From: CBDFLA01 sp965248915
GTDB taxonomy: Bacteria > Pseudomonadota > Alphaproteobacteria > M2410
DNA: 64,000 nucleotides
Direction of reading: 5' to 3'
Assembly: GCA_965248915.1 (NCBI GenBank)
Contig: OZ252216.1
Span: forward strand, 3,410,001 to 3,474,000
Below, in pieces: positions 35,628 to 45,015 of this stretch; the first letter of the stretch is position 1, and every line of letters starts with the position of its first letter. A program made the translations under genes and the position numbers. Under the pieces are notes generated by a model. The model had not been told where the DNA came from. It did no database searches and saw nothing but the letters and a program-made list of their open reading frames with translations.

Positions 35628-38237
35628 ATGTCGAATTCACTAAAGTCCATTTTCGCAATTCTCGTATTTCACTTGGTGGCGGCCGTTTCGTTTCTCCTTG
35701 TCGTTTCGAAGACCGCAACGGCTCAAGAAAAGGATGAAGAGGAAGCACCACCAACTCTGGAAGAAAAGGTTAAGGACCACACCAGATTTGATGGGTTCTT
35801 CACATTCTATCAAGATCCTAAGACCGGCGCTTTGTTGATGGAAGTTCCGGCTGATCGGCTAAACCGGGAATTCATATATCATGACCAAGTGGTCAACGGC
35901 GCGGCCGAGTTGGGCTTCATGGGAATACTTGGCGCCTATCGCAACAATTTCGTCCTGCACTTTGAAAAGAGCTACGATCGGTTGGAAGTCGTCATGGATT
36001 CGACGCAGTTTCATTTTGATGAGAGTTCCACGTTATCTAGGGCTTCGCATGCCAACATAATGCCAGGAAGAGTCGCCTCGTTGAAAATTGAAGCAACAAG
36101 CGAAGATGCATCCACCTACTTAGTAGACGCAGATGCCTTGTTCCAGTCCGAAGTTCTAACACAAATTTCGCCTTCTCCAGATCCGGATTCAAAGGAGAAG
36201 CGCCCCTATGTTCTCGGTGGAATGAACGCGGATAAGACCAAGACCATCGAAGTGAGATCTTATCCAAAGAACGCAAATGTGATCGTCTCATACACCTATG
36301 ACAATGGTCAGCCCGTCAACTATGGGGGCGCTGCTGTTGCCAATGGACGGTACTCGATAATGGTCATGCAGCACTCTTTCATTGAGATGCCTGATGAGGG
36401 TTTTGAGATTCGTTATGACGATTTTCGTGTGGGGTTCTTTTCGGAGCAGCTAACGGACATGACATCTCCCGACTACACGCCGTATTTGGATCCTATTCAA
36501 CGGTGGCGCCTTGTCAAAAAGGATCCAAGTGCGGAAATCTCCGAACCATTGAACCCGATTACTTTCTGGTTGGAGAATACGACACCAGAAGAGTATCGAG
36601 TACCATTGATGCGGGGCGTTCTCGCTTGGAACAGTGCATTTGAAAAAGCCGGTTTCAAAGACGCTATTGTAGTGAAAATTCAACCCGATGACGCTGACTG
36701 GGATGCCGGAGATGTCCGTTACAATGTTATCCGCTGGGTTTCTTCACCGACGCCAAACTACGGAGGATATGGGCCAAGTTTTACCAATCCTCGCACCGGA
36801 GAGATTCTTGGCGCAGATATCGTGCTCGAGTACATATTCGTCACGAATCGAATGAAATTCGACGACCAGTTTAGCCATGTAGGAATGAGTCAATCCGGTC
36901 ACTCAGCGGAATCATGGGAAAAGTATGGGAAGCTCTGCGATGTTGCAGCGCATCAGCAACAAGGCCTCATGTTTGGTCGAGCGATTTTGGAGGCGCAAGG
37001 AGCTGGGCGTCATGAGGTAAAGGAAATTGTAGACCAAGCCTTAGTCTTCCTGGCCTTACATGAGGTTGGCCATACGCTTGGCCTTTCGCATAACTTTCAA
37101 GCAAGTCAGTATCGGTCCGTTGAAGAGATCTTCGATCGCTCAATTACTCAAGAAGGCGAAATTGGCGCATCGGTCATGGACTACTACCCGACGAACTTTC
37201 CAGCCGATCCAAAAAAGCGCGGTCACTATTACATGGTGAAACCCGGTGTCTATGATGATTGGGTTATTGAGTTCGGCTACAAACCTTCGCTAGAGGATCC
37301 GGAAGCCGAGAAGGCGCGCGTTGGGGCGCTACTAGACCGGGCATCTGAACCAGGCCTCTGGTTTGGGCGTCCATCTGGTGCAATGGTTTTTCAGGGTAAC
37401 GGGATTGATCCAAGAAATGTCACCTTTGACCATTCAGGTGATGCGATCCACTATGCCGAGGATCGTATTGAATTAGCAAACAAGACACTTGAAGGGTTGT
37501 TGGAAGAATTCAGTAAACCAGGTGAGCCCTGGCATTCAATGAGAGTCGCCTATTCCTCCATCATCACAGAGAAGTTCAGCTCATTGCAAGTCACCTCTCG
37601 CTACATTGGCGGCGTCTATTCCGAAAGATATGTCCAGGGACAACCGGGCGCACCAGAACCATTCACAGCCATTCCCCTAGAGGTCCAAAAGAAAGCCATG
37701 AGCGTTTTGGCAGAACATGCATTTGCGCCGGAGGCCAATTCACTTCCGCCAGAGCTTCTCCGCCATTTGCAGTATCAACCGCGCCGGTTTGATCAATATG
37801 GGTCTACTGAGGATCCCAAACCCGTCAATCGGGCAACGATGATCCATAAGATGACTCTTGATCAGATTCTTCACCCTGTAACTCTGACGCGCGTTTCAAA
37901 TTCAAGCGCTTACGGCAATGAGTACTCAACATTTGAGATCATGGAGGATCTGACGTCGGCTATTTTCGTTGCTGACATCGCCAGCACGGTGAACCTGTCT
38001 CGTCAGAACCTTCAAAGCCTCTACATAGACATGCTCATTAAGATCGCTTTGGACGCGACCGCTTATGATCAAGCTGCAAGGGCTGCGGCCCGACACAACC
38101 TTCGAGAAATTGAGGGCATGGTATCGCCAGGCTGGTTGGGAAAAATCATCGGTGGCACGATCAGTGATGACCCTGCCTCTGACGCTCACCGCAGTGCCCT
38201 TCGCGAGAAGATCCTCCTGGCGATCGGACCAGTGTAA
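35628..38237 (+). CDS. Exported zinc metalloprotease (DUF5117/DUF4953 type)
   Basis: 869 residues with a signal peptide (FAILVFHLVAAVSFLLVVSKTATA). A DUF5117-like N-terminal half (FDGFFTFYQDPKTGALLMEVP) is followed by a metzincin-like zinc site, HEVGHTLGLSHNF (about residue 478), and a DUF4953 C-terminal part with SVMDYYP. Family members are secreted or periplasmic proteases of uncertain substrate. A GGAGGGG ribosome-binding site precedes the ATG. Confidence 0.9.
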   Translation: MSNSLKSIFAILVFHLVAAVSFLLVVSKTATAQEKDEEEAPPTLEEKVKDHTRFDGFFTFYQDPKTGALLMEVPADRLNREFIYHDQVVNGAAELGFMGILGAYRNNFVLHFEKSYDRLEVVMDSTQFHFDESSTLSRASHANIMPGRVASLKIEATSEDASTYLVDADALFQSEVLTQISPSPDPDSKEKRPYVLGGMNADKTKTIEVRSYPKNANVIVSYTYDNGQPVNYGGAAVANGRYSIMVMQHSFIEMPDEGFEIRYDDFRVGFFSEQLTDMTSPDYTPYLDPIQRWRLVKKDPSAEISEPLNPITFWLENTTPEEYRVPLMRGVLAWNSAFEKAGFKDAIVVKIQPDDADWDAGDVRYNVIRWVSSPTPNYGGYGPSFTNPRTGEILGADIVLEYIFVTNRMKFDDQFSHVGMSQSGHSAESWEKYGKLCDVAAHQQQGLMFGRAILEAQGAGRHEVKEIVDQALVFLALHEVGHTLGLSHNFQASQYRSVEEIFDRSITQEGEIGASVMDYYPTNFPADPKKRGHYYMVKPGVYDDWVIEFGYKPSLEDPEAEKARVGALLDRASEPGLWFGRPSGAMVFQGNGIDPRNVTFDHSGDAIHYAEDRIELANKTLEGLLEEFSKPGEPWHSMRVAYSSIITEKFSSLQVTSRYIGGVYSERYVQGQPGAPEPFTAIPLEVQKKAMSVLAEHAFAPEANSLPPELLRHLQYQPRRFDQYGSTEDPKPVNRATMIHKMTLDQILHPVTLTRVSNSSAYGNEYSTFEIMEDLTSAIFVADIASTVNLSRQNLQSLYIDMLIKIALDATAYDQAARAAARHNLREIEGMVSPGWLGKIIGGTISDDPASDAHRSALREKILLAIGPV

Positions 38238-38262
38238 AGGCGTATTTTGTCTTGCACATCAT

Positions 38263-38295
38263 AGTCTCGCAGCACACAAACAGTGCTGCGGGACT
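38263..38295. terminator. Strong hairpin between convergent genes
   Basis: AGTCTCGCAGCAC pairs with GTGCTGCGGGACT across a 7-base loop (12 of 13 pairs). It sits between the ends of the metalloprotease (+) and the dehydrogenase (-). There is no T-run, so it may act as a transcript-end or stability element for both genes. Confidence 0.5.
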
Positions 38296-39422
38296 CACGC
38301 ACCATCCAAGCTAGGATTGATCAAGAACTTCTCACCGGTTGCTCGCTTCCCGTAAGCCGCGATCGCGCCGAGTGACAATGCTTTAGCGAGTGAGACCTCG
38401 CTTGTGTAATGCGAAGAAAATGTCGTTTTGATCTCAGATGCGACCCGCGTTTGAAGGCGCACCAACGTTTCAATACCAGCTTTCATGAGAAACGGGGTCA
38501 GAAGCCATCCTCCAACACCCCAGGTCATGCCGTAGCTCCGGGTCAGATTTGTAGGCGAACGATCCAGGCCACCGTAGATATAGACCTGTTTGTAAACATC
38601 GGATCCATAGCGGCTGTACTCTTTGGCGTTCCGATTGGCCGCAGCTTCCATGCCCGTCAAAATCTGGCTGGCAAGATCCCCGCCGCCGGTCGCATCGAAA
38701 GCGATAGTGGCGCCCGTCTCAGCCAGTGAGTCGATGAGATCCTCCATGAATGTATTCGATGTCGAGTTCACAACATACTTAGCGCCAATGTCGCGGAGGA
38801 GATTTTCTTGTTTGATTTTGCGAACAATGTTGACGAGGTCAATGCCGTCGGCGATGCAGATCTTATTGAGCATCTGTCCGAGATTGGACGCTGCTGCCGT
38901 ATGAACGAGCGCTGTGTGACCTTCCGCGCGCATGGTTTCTGTCATGCCTAGCGCGGTGAGCGGGTTTACAAAACAAGAAGCTGCGTCGCGAGGGGTTGTA
39001 CCCTCGTTCACGACCACGCATTCCTTCGCATTGATGGCGCGAAACTGTGAATACATCGCACCGCCAACAACGCCGACCACCTTACCCATGAGCGCTTGGG
39101 CTTCATCCGACGCACCAGCCGCAACCACGACGCCGGCCCCTTCATTGCCCACGGGATGAGATTGATCGACCCGCGCGGTCATCATGCGCATCAGTTTTGG
39201 AGGCACGTCGGCGGTGATGACCGGGCGGTCGGCTGTTCCCGACGCCTTTGCTGTCGACATATCAGCCGCGCCAAACAAGAGACCGAGATCTGAAGGGTTG
39301 ATCGGTGTCGCTTCGATCCGAACAATCACCTGATCATCTGTTGGCTCTGGCATCGGAACCTCTACCAATGAGAGTTCTAGCGTGTTGTTCGATTTGATTT
39401 CGGAGCGGAGCTGAAGTGGCAT
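38295..39422 (-). CDS. NAD(P)H quinone reductase-like MDR protein
   Basis: 375 residues of the medium-chain dehydrogenase superfamily: EATPINPSDLGLLFGAAD near the N-terminus, VGNEGAGVVVAAG, TALVHTAAASNLGQM and IAFDATGGGDLASQ. Zinc-ligand cysteines are missing, so it is probably a zinc-independent reductase of quinones or enoyl-type substrates. Single gene. Confidence 0.85.
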   Translation of the reverse strand: MPLQLRSEIKSNNTLELSLVEVPMPEPTDDQVIVRIEATPINPSDLGLLFGAADMSTAKASGTADRPVITADVPPKLMRMMTARVDQSHPVGNEGAGVVVAAGASDEAQALMGKVVGVVGGAMYSQFRAINAKECVVVNEGTTPRDAASCFVNPLTALGMTETMRAEGHTALVHTAAASNLGQMLNKICIADGIDLVNIVRKIKQENLLRDIGAKYVVNSTSNTFMEDLIDSLAETGATIAFDATGGGDLASQILTGMEAAANRNAKEYSRYGSDVYKQVYIYGGLDRSPTNLTRSYGMTWGVGGWLLTPFLMKAGIETLVRLQTRVASEIKTTFSSHYTSEVSLAKALSLGAIAAYGKRATGEKFLINPSLDGA

Positions 39423-39599
39423 TTTTGATGTCCCTATTTGTCGACCAAGTCTGGCCTCTTGGTTTTCATTCCCGATTCTATGTCAGTTTGTTTGCGGCAT
39501 CGCAACGAGTGGCGGTGCGAGACCACGTTTCCAGCCGAGTCCTAGAGGAAAAGAGGATTGAAGGCAAAGGTTCGGTATCTCTCAGCCATCTAGCTCGGC

Positions 39600-40379
39600 T
39601 CAGCTGCCCGTCAACTTCGCGGCCATTTGGCCCGCCAACCGCAAGCCCTGCCTTACCTTGAAGTAGACCTCACCGGACCCCCTCAAATGCGCACGAAGGC
39701 GGTCGAGATCTCGAAAATAGTGGATTTCAATCCTGGGTAGATCGAAGATATTGTCGTGCCGTGTGGCGCGGGCCAACCGCGTTCCTACAGACAAGTCATA
39801 ATAGTCGGCGATCTTTCGCAAGACCCCTGGATTGGTATGGCCAAAAGGGGGCGCAAAAGTCTGAACGCCCGAGTCAATTTGCGAGCTCAAAGTCTCTTTT
39901 GACACTTCCAGTTCTTTTCGAACTTCTGCGTCTCGCTGCTTTGATAGATCCGAGTGACTAACCGAGTGACTGCCAAACTGAATGTTTTTTTTAGAGAGTT
40001 CGGAGATTTGCTCCCACGTCATGAGTCGATCACAATCGCGCGTGACCTCTGGGTCATCCCAATTGCCATGACCGCCAACGCGGTCGGTTGGCACAAAGAC
40101 CGTGGCAGGCCAGTCAAACGATGACAAAACAGGAAAGGCTTCCGTGTAGAAGTTCTCAAAGGCATCATCGAAAGTGAGGACAACTGCGCGCGCAGGCAAC
40201 TCGGTCCTGCCAGCATGCCAAGCGATGACATCGTTCAGTGAAACGACGACACAAGAACAGCCTTTAATGACCTGCATTTGTTGACGAAACAAATCAGGGG
40301 CGATCTGTGTAGGTCCCACTTCATTCGAAATCGAATGATACATGAGGATGTCAAGGCTTTGGGTCGTTTCGCTCATCAA
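39600..40379 (-). CDS. Polysaccharide deacetylase (NodB-like)
   Basis: 259 residues. The catalytic and metal motif is VVLTFDDAFENF (about residue 70), followed by GSHSVSH with the two metal histidines and FAPPFGH. It removes acetyl groups from amino sugars. No signal peptide or membrane helix is seen, so a cytoplasmic or glycan-precursor substrate is possible. It follows the flavoprotein gene by 8 bases in a minus-strand operon that begins with a glycosyltransferase. Confidence 0.88.
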   Translation of the reverse strand: MMSETTQSLDILMYHSISNEVGPTQIAPDLFRQQMQVIKGCSCVVVSLNDVIAWHAGRTELPARAVVLTFDDAFENFYTEAFPVLSSFDWPATVFVPTDRVGGHGNWDDPEVTRDCDRLMTWEQISELSKKNIQFGSHSVSHSDLSKQRDAEVRKELEVSKETLSSQIDSGVQTFAPPFGHTNPGVLRKIADYYDLSVGTRLARATRHDNIFDLPRIEIHYFRDLDRLRAHLRGSGEVYFKVRQGLRLAGQMAAKLTGS

Positions 40380-40387
40380 TGGTGATA

Positions 40388-41827
40388 CTAGTCTTCGACC
40401 ACATGGGATTCAAACTCTTTGCGGTGTTGCGCCCACTGAGCGTGATCAAAGGAGCCATCTGCCTTGAGACAGTCGCTGGCGGCATAAGCCATCGCCATCG
40501 CGTGGTGTGTGTTGTCATGGGCAAAGAGCCCCTGTCGACCATAAGACAAGAGTCCCTTCATGCCAGACAACCAAGCATCAATATGCTCAAACTGCTCTTC
40601 ATATTGATGGTCGTATACTGGATAAGCTTGGCGCAGCCGTCGAGTGACCGTCTTCACCACTGGCGCGGTCACGGGCAGGCCGACACTCTCGAGCCATTTG
40701 CACATTCGTTGCCCAAGCTCATCATCGCTCAAGTCCCAGTGGTCATCATCGGGATCGGATGGCAATTCCGCACACAACACAGTTCTGTTCGAAGGCTCGC
40801 GCGTATCATGATAATTCTTTGTTTCCGACATGCGTGACATCGGGATTTTGAGCTCAGGGAAATAGTGAGCATCAAATTCCGTGAACTGGCCCTGCTCGAG
40901 AACGAGATAGATCAGTACCATGCCGCGAAACTTCATCTTGTCTGATGCTTCGATAACTTGGGGCGGTGGCGGTGGGTCGATCATTTTTGTCATCAAGCTC
41001 AAAGGCAATGTTGACCAAACCCTGTCGACGCTCAATGTGTCGGTCTTTCCGTCTCTTTCGTATTGGACTTGCGTCACATGGTCTTCTTGACGTTCTAGCT
41101 TGGTGACCGTGGAGTTGAGATGGAAGTTTGCGCCTTGCTCCGCAGCGGCCTCATAAAGGCGTTCGGTGATTTGACCGAACCCTTTCTTCGGATAATAGAA
41201 CCTGCCTGAAATCTCTGACTTAAACCCAGGGATTTGTCGCGCCACCTTTTGCAAGATTTTAAAGACCGAACTTCCAGACACCCGTCGCTCCGCCAACGTA
41301 ACCGCGAGTTCATGTGGCGGCAGCCCCCAAAGCTTTTCTACATAAGGATAGTAGAACGCTTCGCTCATGGTTGGACCAAGGCCCTGCTCAAGCACCGTCG
41401 CGAAGTTCCGTTCTGTTGGTGCGCTCTTAGGAAAGATCTTTCGCACCGTGTCAAAGGCGAGAGACGCCGTGAATTTCTTTGGTAATTTGACCACAAGATC
41501 AACGGGCTTGAGCGGGAAGTGGATCCAACGGTTTTGCAAAAGGATACGTCCATGCCGTGGACGCCACAAGAGGTCGTCCCCCAGCAGATGCTTGATGTCG
41601 TCAATGACGCGCTTGTCCGCAACAGGGTGAAGGCGGTGGCTGCCATGGTCGCACCATATGTCTTCAATTCGAAAACTTGCGGCGTTGCCACCGACAGCAT
41701 TGCTCCGTTCGATAACGGTGACATCAGCTTTGTTGTCGCGCGTGAGGCTATAGGCGGCAGCAGCGCCCGCGGGCCCCGCCCCAAGAATAGCAATATGAGG
41801 TTTGGCGTTTTTGTCGCTTGCGGTCAT
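40388..41827 (-). CDS. FAD-dependent amine oxidase/UDP-galactopyranose mutase-like protein
   Basis: 479 residues from ATG 41827. The dinucleotide site is IAILGAGPAGAAAAYSL, then IERSNAVGGNAAS. The flavoprotein then shows CDHGSHRLHP, VEKLWGLPPHELAVTLAERR and a C-terminal GRQGLFAHDNTHHAMAMAY. The overall pattern is that of protoporphyrinogen oxidase, desaturase or UDP-galactopyranose mutase relatives often found with glycosyltransferases. Sitting between a GT2 gene and a deacetylase, it probably modifies a sugar or lipid-linked glycan (inference). Confidence 0.85.
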   Translation of the reverse strand: MTASDKNAKPHIAILGAGPAGAAAAYSLTRDNKADVTVIERSNAVGGNAASFRIEDIWCDHGSHRLHPVADKRVIDDIKHLLGDDLLWRPRHGRILLQNRWIHFPLKPVDLVVKLPKKFTASLAFDTVRKIFPKSAPTERNFATVLEQGLGPTMSEAFYYPYVEKLWGLPPHELAVTLAERRVSGSSVFKILQKVARQIPGFKSEISGRFYYPKKGFGQITERLYEAAAEQGANFHLNSTVTKLERQEDHVTQVQYERDGKTDTLSVDRVWSTLPLSLMTKMIDPPPPPQVIEASDKMKFRGMVLIYLVLEQGQFTEFDAHYFPELKIPMSRMSETKNYHDTREPSNRTVLCAELPSDPDDDHWDLSDDELGQRMCKWLESVGLPVTAPVVKTVTRRLRQAYPVYDHQYEEQFEHIDAWLSGMKGLLSYGRQGLFAHDNTHHAMAMAYAASDCLKADGSFDHAQWAQHRKEFESHVVED

Positions 41828-41853
41828 GGCGTGGCGTGTCCGTGGTTCGGCAA

Positions 41854-42795
41854 TTAGGGCCGCAAGTGCAAGCGGGCGATCATATCGGCAATGAGGCCAA
41901 GCGACCAAATCATGATCGCAGCAAGGATTCCAAAGATGGCCGTTTCAGACAGGTTACCGATGAAGAGGTCATACACGAGTTTGATAATGCCTAATGCAAA
42001 GAGCCCAGCACCCAGTGGCAAAAATACGCGCAAAGGATTGAACAACACGATGGCGCGCAACACCAAGAGAATGAAGTTGAAGAAATCTTGTGGACGAATT
42101 TTCGATTGTCCAACCCGCTGGCCGTAGTCAATGGGGTGGTACACCACATTGAGATTTGAACAGATCATGCACAAGGTGATCGTCGTCGTGAAGGAAAACC
42201 CTTGCGGAAGGAGTGGAATAAATCCGGTTAAAGACTCACGACGGAAAACACGCAAACCGGAATTGAGATCTGGGATCTTTCGCTGAGCAAGATAGTTCGC
42301 CAATGAATTCAATATGAACTTGGCAGGTTTTCGAACCAGTGGCACGTTGGTCATTTTGGCGCCGCGATCCCCAACAACCATGTCGGATGCCTGCGCGAGT
42401 TCGAGCATTTTTGGAAGGTATGACGCCGGATAGGTGCCATCGGCATCCAATATCGCCACATACTCAGAAGCACAGGCTGCAATTCCGCGCTTGAGGCTCG
42501 CGCCATATCCGGAATTCTCAGGCGCATTGATGACATGCGCATCGCTCTTGTCTGCGGCCACACCGGTTCCATCGGTGGAGGCGTCATTGACCACGATAAT
42601 GTTGAAAGTAATTGGCAGATCTGACAGCGCTTGTTCGACTTCGGCAATCGTCTCAGAGATCGCGCCTTCCTCATTATAGGCAGGAATGACGACACTCAAA
42701 TCCACATAAGGAAGGAGGTCTTTGCCACGACCAGCACTGTGGTGTGTCATGCCAATTGTTTCGGGTGTTTTTTCTTTGGTCAACATGTCAGACAT
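41854..42795 (-). CDS. Family 2 glycosyltransferase (dolichol-phosphate mannosyltransferase-like)
   Basis: 313 residues. A GT-A domain with DLSVVIPAYNEEGAISETI, VVNDASTDGT and the DXD region ILDADGTYP, then a C-terminal pair of membrane helices (VFLPLGAGLFALGIIKLVYDLFI, AIFGILAAIMIWSLGLIADMIARL). It would transfer a sugar to a lipid carrier at the inner membrane. It is the first gene of a three-gene minus-strand operon with the flavoprotein and the deacetylase. Confidence 0.92.
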   Translation of the reverse strand: MSDMLTKEKTPETIGMTHHSAGRGKDLLPYVDLSVVIPAYNEEGAISETIAEVEQALSDLPITFNIIVVNDASTDGTGVAADKSDAHVINAPENSGYGASLKRGIAACASEYVAILDADGTYPASYLPKMLELAQASDMVVGDRGAKMTNVPLVRKPAKFILNSLANYLAQRKIPDLNSGLRVFRRESLTGFIPLLPQGFSFTTTITLCMICSNLNVVYHPIDYGQRVGQSKIRPQDFFNFILLVLRAIVLFNPLRVFLPLGAGLFALGIIKLVYDLFIGNLSETAIFGILAAIMIWSLGLIADMIARLHLRP

Positions 42796-42982
42796 ACTGG
42801 GGGCCAGCGCTTAAAGGTGAGTAAAGAGGGCGGCAGTTCCGCGAATCGAATTTAACAAACCTATCCCAAAATGATTGTGTTTGGCGGACTTCGCGATACA
42901 GGGTCTCATGGAGGCCAGATTATGGAACAGATTCCAATGTTGATCTGTTGTTTGCCTCAGTTTCTCGATCCAATCCAGCCGT

Positions 42983-43013
42983 GAAAAAGCCCCGAGGAGT
43001 GTACTCCTCGAGG
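42983..43013 (-). terminator. Rho-independent terminator of the small secreted-protein gene
   Basis: On the minus strand CGAGGAGT-AC-ACTCCTCG forms an 8-base stem flanked by GC pairs, followed by GGGGCTTTTTC. It lies 28 bases after the stop of the gene at 43041-43514. Confidence 0.85.
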
Positions 43014-43040
43014 CCTTGCTCAAGTGTTTTGAGTTTCAGG

Positions 43041-43514
43041 TTAGTTCCACTGGCCCGTGCCTGTAGAGGCGCCGTCTTGACTGTTCCAGCTCATGGTTCC
43101 AGTCTTGCCCGTAAGAGAGCCGGTTTGCCCAAATAACCCACCCCAACAATTCGAGGCTGTGCCCTCGTCGTTTAGGAAGTTGCAACCAAAGAGAATGGTG
43201 TAGGTGTCGCCTGTACCTATATCGCCATCCGTAACCGCACACAGCCCCGTCAAATCAAACGTACCTGATGGCGGTTGTGTCATGCTGTGGCACTTGAATG
43301 CGTTTGTCGATTCTGTTCCAGAAGCCCAAGTAACATTGGAGGTGCCTGAAAGTGAGCCCGCCGTGACGACACCATCAGGCAGTTGAAGAACAACGCCGTC
43401 CCCCGGTTCGCTTGTTGATGAGAATGTAAACGCTTCGGCTAGAGCGCTGGCTGAAAGTGATACTGCGAAGAGAGTGGCTGCTGATGTTAGAACGAGAGTC
43501 TTGCGAATACCCAT
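43041..43514 (-). CDS. Small secreted protein of unknown function
   Basis: 157 residues from the ATG at 43514, which has ACGGAGG upstream. A clear signal peptide (LVLTSAATLFAVSLSASALA) is cleaved near AEA. The mature part is rich in Gly, Ser and Thr, has four cysteines (possible disulfides) and ends DGASTGTGQWN. No known family is recognised. It is a single-gene unit with its own terminator, as expected for a well-expressed envelope or secreted protein. Confidence 0.7.
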   Translation of the reverse strand: MGIRKTLVLTSAATLFAVSLSASALAEAFTFSSTSEPGDGVVLQLPDGVVTAGSLSGTSNVTWASGTESTNAFKCHSMTQPPSGTFDLTGLCAVTDGDIGTGDTYTILFGCNFLNDEGTASNCWGGLFGQTGSLTGKTGTMSWNSQDGASTGTGQWN

Positions 43515-43777
43515 GGCGGATACCTCCGTTTGTTGATTCTTGAACGACGCACGGCAACAAGATGCAATCAGTATACGTAAAAGATGCTGGATGTTATGGA
43601 AATCGCGACCAAAGTGCAAGCGTGTCGTCTTAATCTGTGGGTTCGATCTTCAAGGGAGGCATGTCCGGACACTTATCTTAACAAGGAGAGTTGCGATATA
43701 TACTGATTCGCTTTTCAGTGGTGACATGTTCGCAATTTGATGCGCAAAGAGGTGGAAGTTAGAAAGGATCTCACGCG

Positions 43778-44575
43778 ATGGCCTTTGATAAATTGAGTAT
43801 TGAGACGCTGAAGGTTTCCGAAGCGGATGGTACGGTTACCGTGACACTCAACCAGCCGCGTAAGATGAATGCGTTCTCGCGCGCCATGTTGGCAGCCCTC
43901 GAAGACGTCGTGCGTGAGATGATCTCCACAAGAGCACGGGCCCTTATCTTGACCGGCGCGGGTGACAAAGCATTTTGCGCTGGGAGCGATTTGTCTGAAG
44001 CACCTGAAATGTCAAAAAAGGATGCGAGCGAAAAGAACGATCGCGCGCGCGCCATTTGTCAGAGGATTGCCACCGCCAATTTTGTAAGTGTGGCGGCGGT
44101 CAATGGGCTGGCTTTAGGCGGTGGATTAGAGCTTGCATCCGCTTGCACATTTCGCGTCGCCAGCCCGTCGGCGACCTTCTCTTTGCCGGAGATTAAAATC
44201 GGTGTCATGCCCACATATGGTGGCACCCAGCGCGTTCCGGCTCTGATTGGCAAAACACGTGCTCTCGACTTGATGCTGACCGGACGGACGATTGACTGCC
44301 AGGAGGCCCATGCATGGGGCTTGGTTGATCGGGTGGCGAAGGAAGGAACGTCAGCGCTCGAGGAAGCAACCGCCGTAACGAATGAAATCCTTGGCTACAG
44401 CCAAGTGTCAATCGACGCCATCACGCGATGTGTCAACATGGCGGGGCCAGAGGTCACCGAAGCTGGCCTGCGCGTGGAGGGCATTGCCGCCCGGGAAGTG
44501 TCGTCGAGCCACGATGCAAAGGAAGGTGTGCGCGCATTCTTAGAAAAACGAGCGCCAATTTTCAAACACCGGTAA
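43778..44575 (+). CDS. Enoyl-CoA hydratase/isomerase family protein
   Basis: 265 residues of crotonase fold: LNQPRKMNAFSRAML, oxyanion motif LTGAGDKAFCAGSDLSE, VNGLALGGGLELA and catalytic-type PEIKIGVMPTYGGTQR (typical enoyl-CoA hydratase glutamates). It is probably involved in fatty-acid or branched acyl-CoA breakdown. It is followed after 21 bases by a small membrane protein. Confidence 0.92.
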   Translation: MAFDKLSIETLKVSEADGTVTVTLNQPRKMNAFSRAMLAALEDVVREMISTRARALILTGAGDKAFCAGSDLSEAPEMSKKDASEKNDRARAICQRIATANFVSVAAVNGLALGGGLELASACTFRVASPSATFSLPEIKIGVMPTYGGTQRVPALIGKTRALDLMLTGRTIDCQEAHAWGLVDRVAKEGTSALEEATAVTNEILGYSQVSIDAITRCVNMAGPEVTEAGLRVEGIAAREVSSSHDAKEGVRAFLEKRAPIFKHR

Positions 44576-44596
44576 TCGAACCTAGGAATTGACCCA

Positions 44597-45013
44597 ATGG
44601 ACCTTTCTGCAATACAACACGCCATTGAGCTTCGCCTTGCCGAAGTTGCTGCCCTGCCGACCGAAATTCAAACATGGATGAAAGTGATGCGGGCGATATT
44701 TGTGAGCTCGATCCTATTCGCATTTTGGAAGAAAGAAGCGCGTGTGGTCTTGTTAGTCACAATTTCCACTGCGATATTGCTGTTTGGCTTCAAAACAGCC
44801 TATCCAGAAATTCACAGTGCCGACATAGGAAGGTCCATTCATCTAGTATTGTGGACGGGTCTGCTCGCCTATCTGTTATGGCGAAGAGACGCAATCTTGA
44901 CCGCACTGACGTCACGCCGGGCAGCCACAGCGATTTACGGCGTTTGGCTTCTCGCGGTTGCGCTGGTGTTGACCGTTTCCCTCGGTTTTGATTTTGCCTA
45001 CTACGCGCGCTGA
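44597..45013 (+). CDS. Small four-helix membrane protein of unknown function
   Basis: 138 residues with four hydrophobic segments (about residues 34-48, 50-65, 77-94 and 110-134) and short charged loops. No family is recognised. It is probably co-transcribed with the enoyl-CoA hydratase and converges on the Aas-like ligase, ending only 2 bases from it. Confidence 0.65.
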   Translation: MDLSAIQHAIELRLAEVAALPTEIQTWMKVMRAIFVSSILFAFWKKEARVVLLVTISTAILLFGFKTAYPEIHSADIGRSIHLVLWTGLLAYLLWRRDAILTALTSRRAATAIYGVWLLAVALVLTVSLGFDFAYYAR

Positions 45014-45015
45014 GA

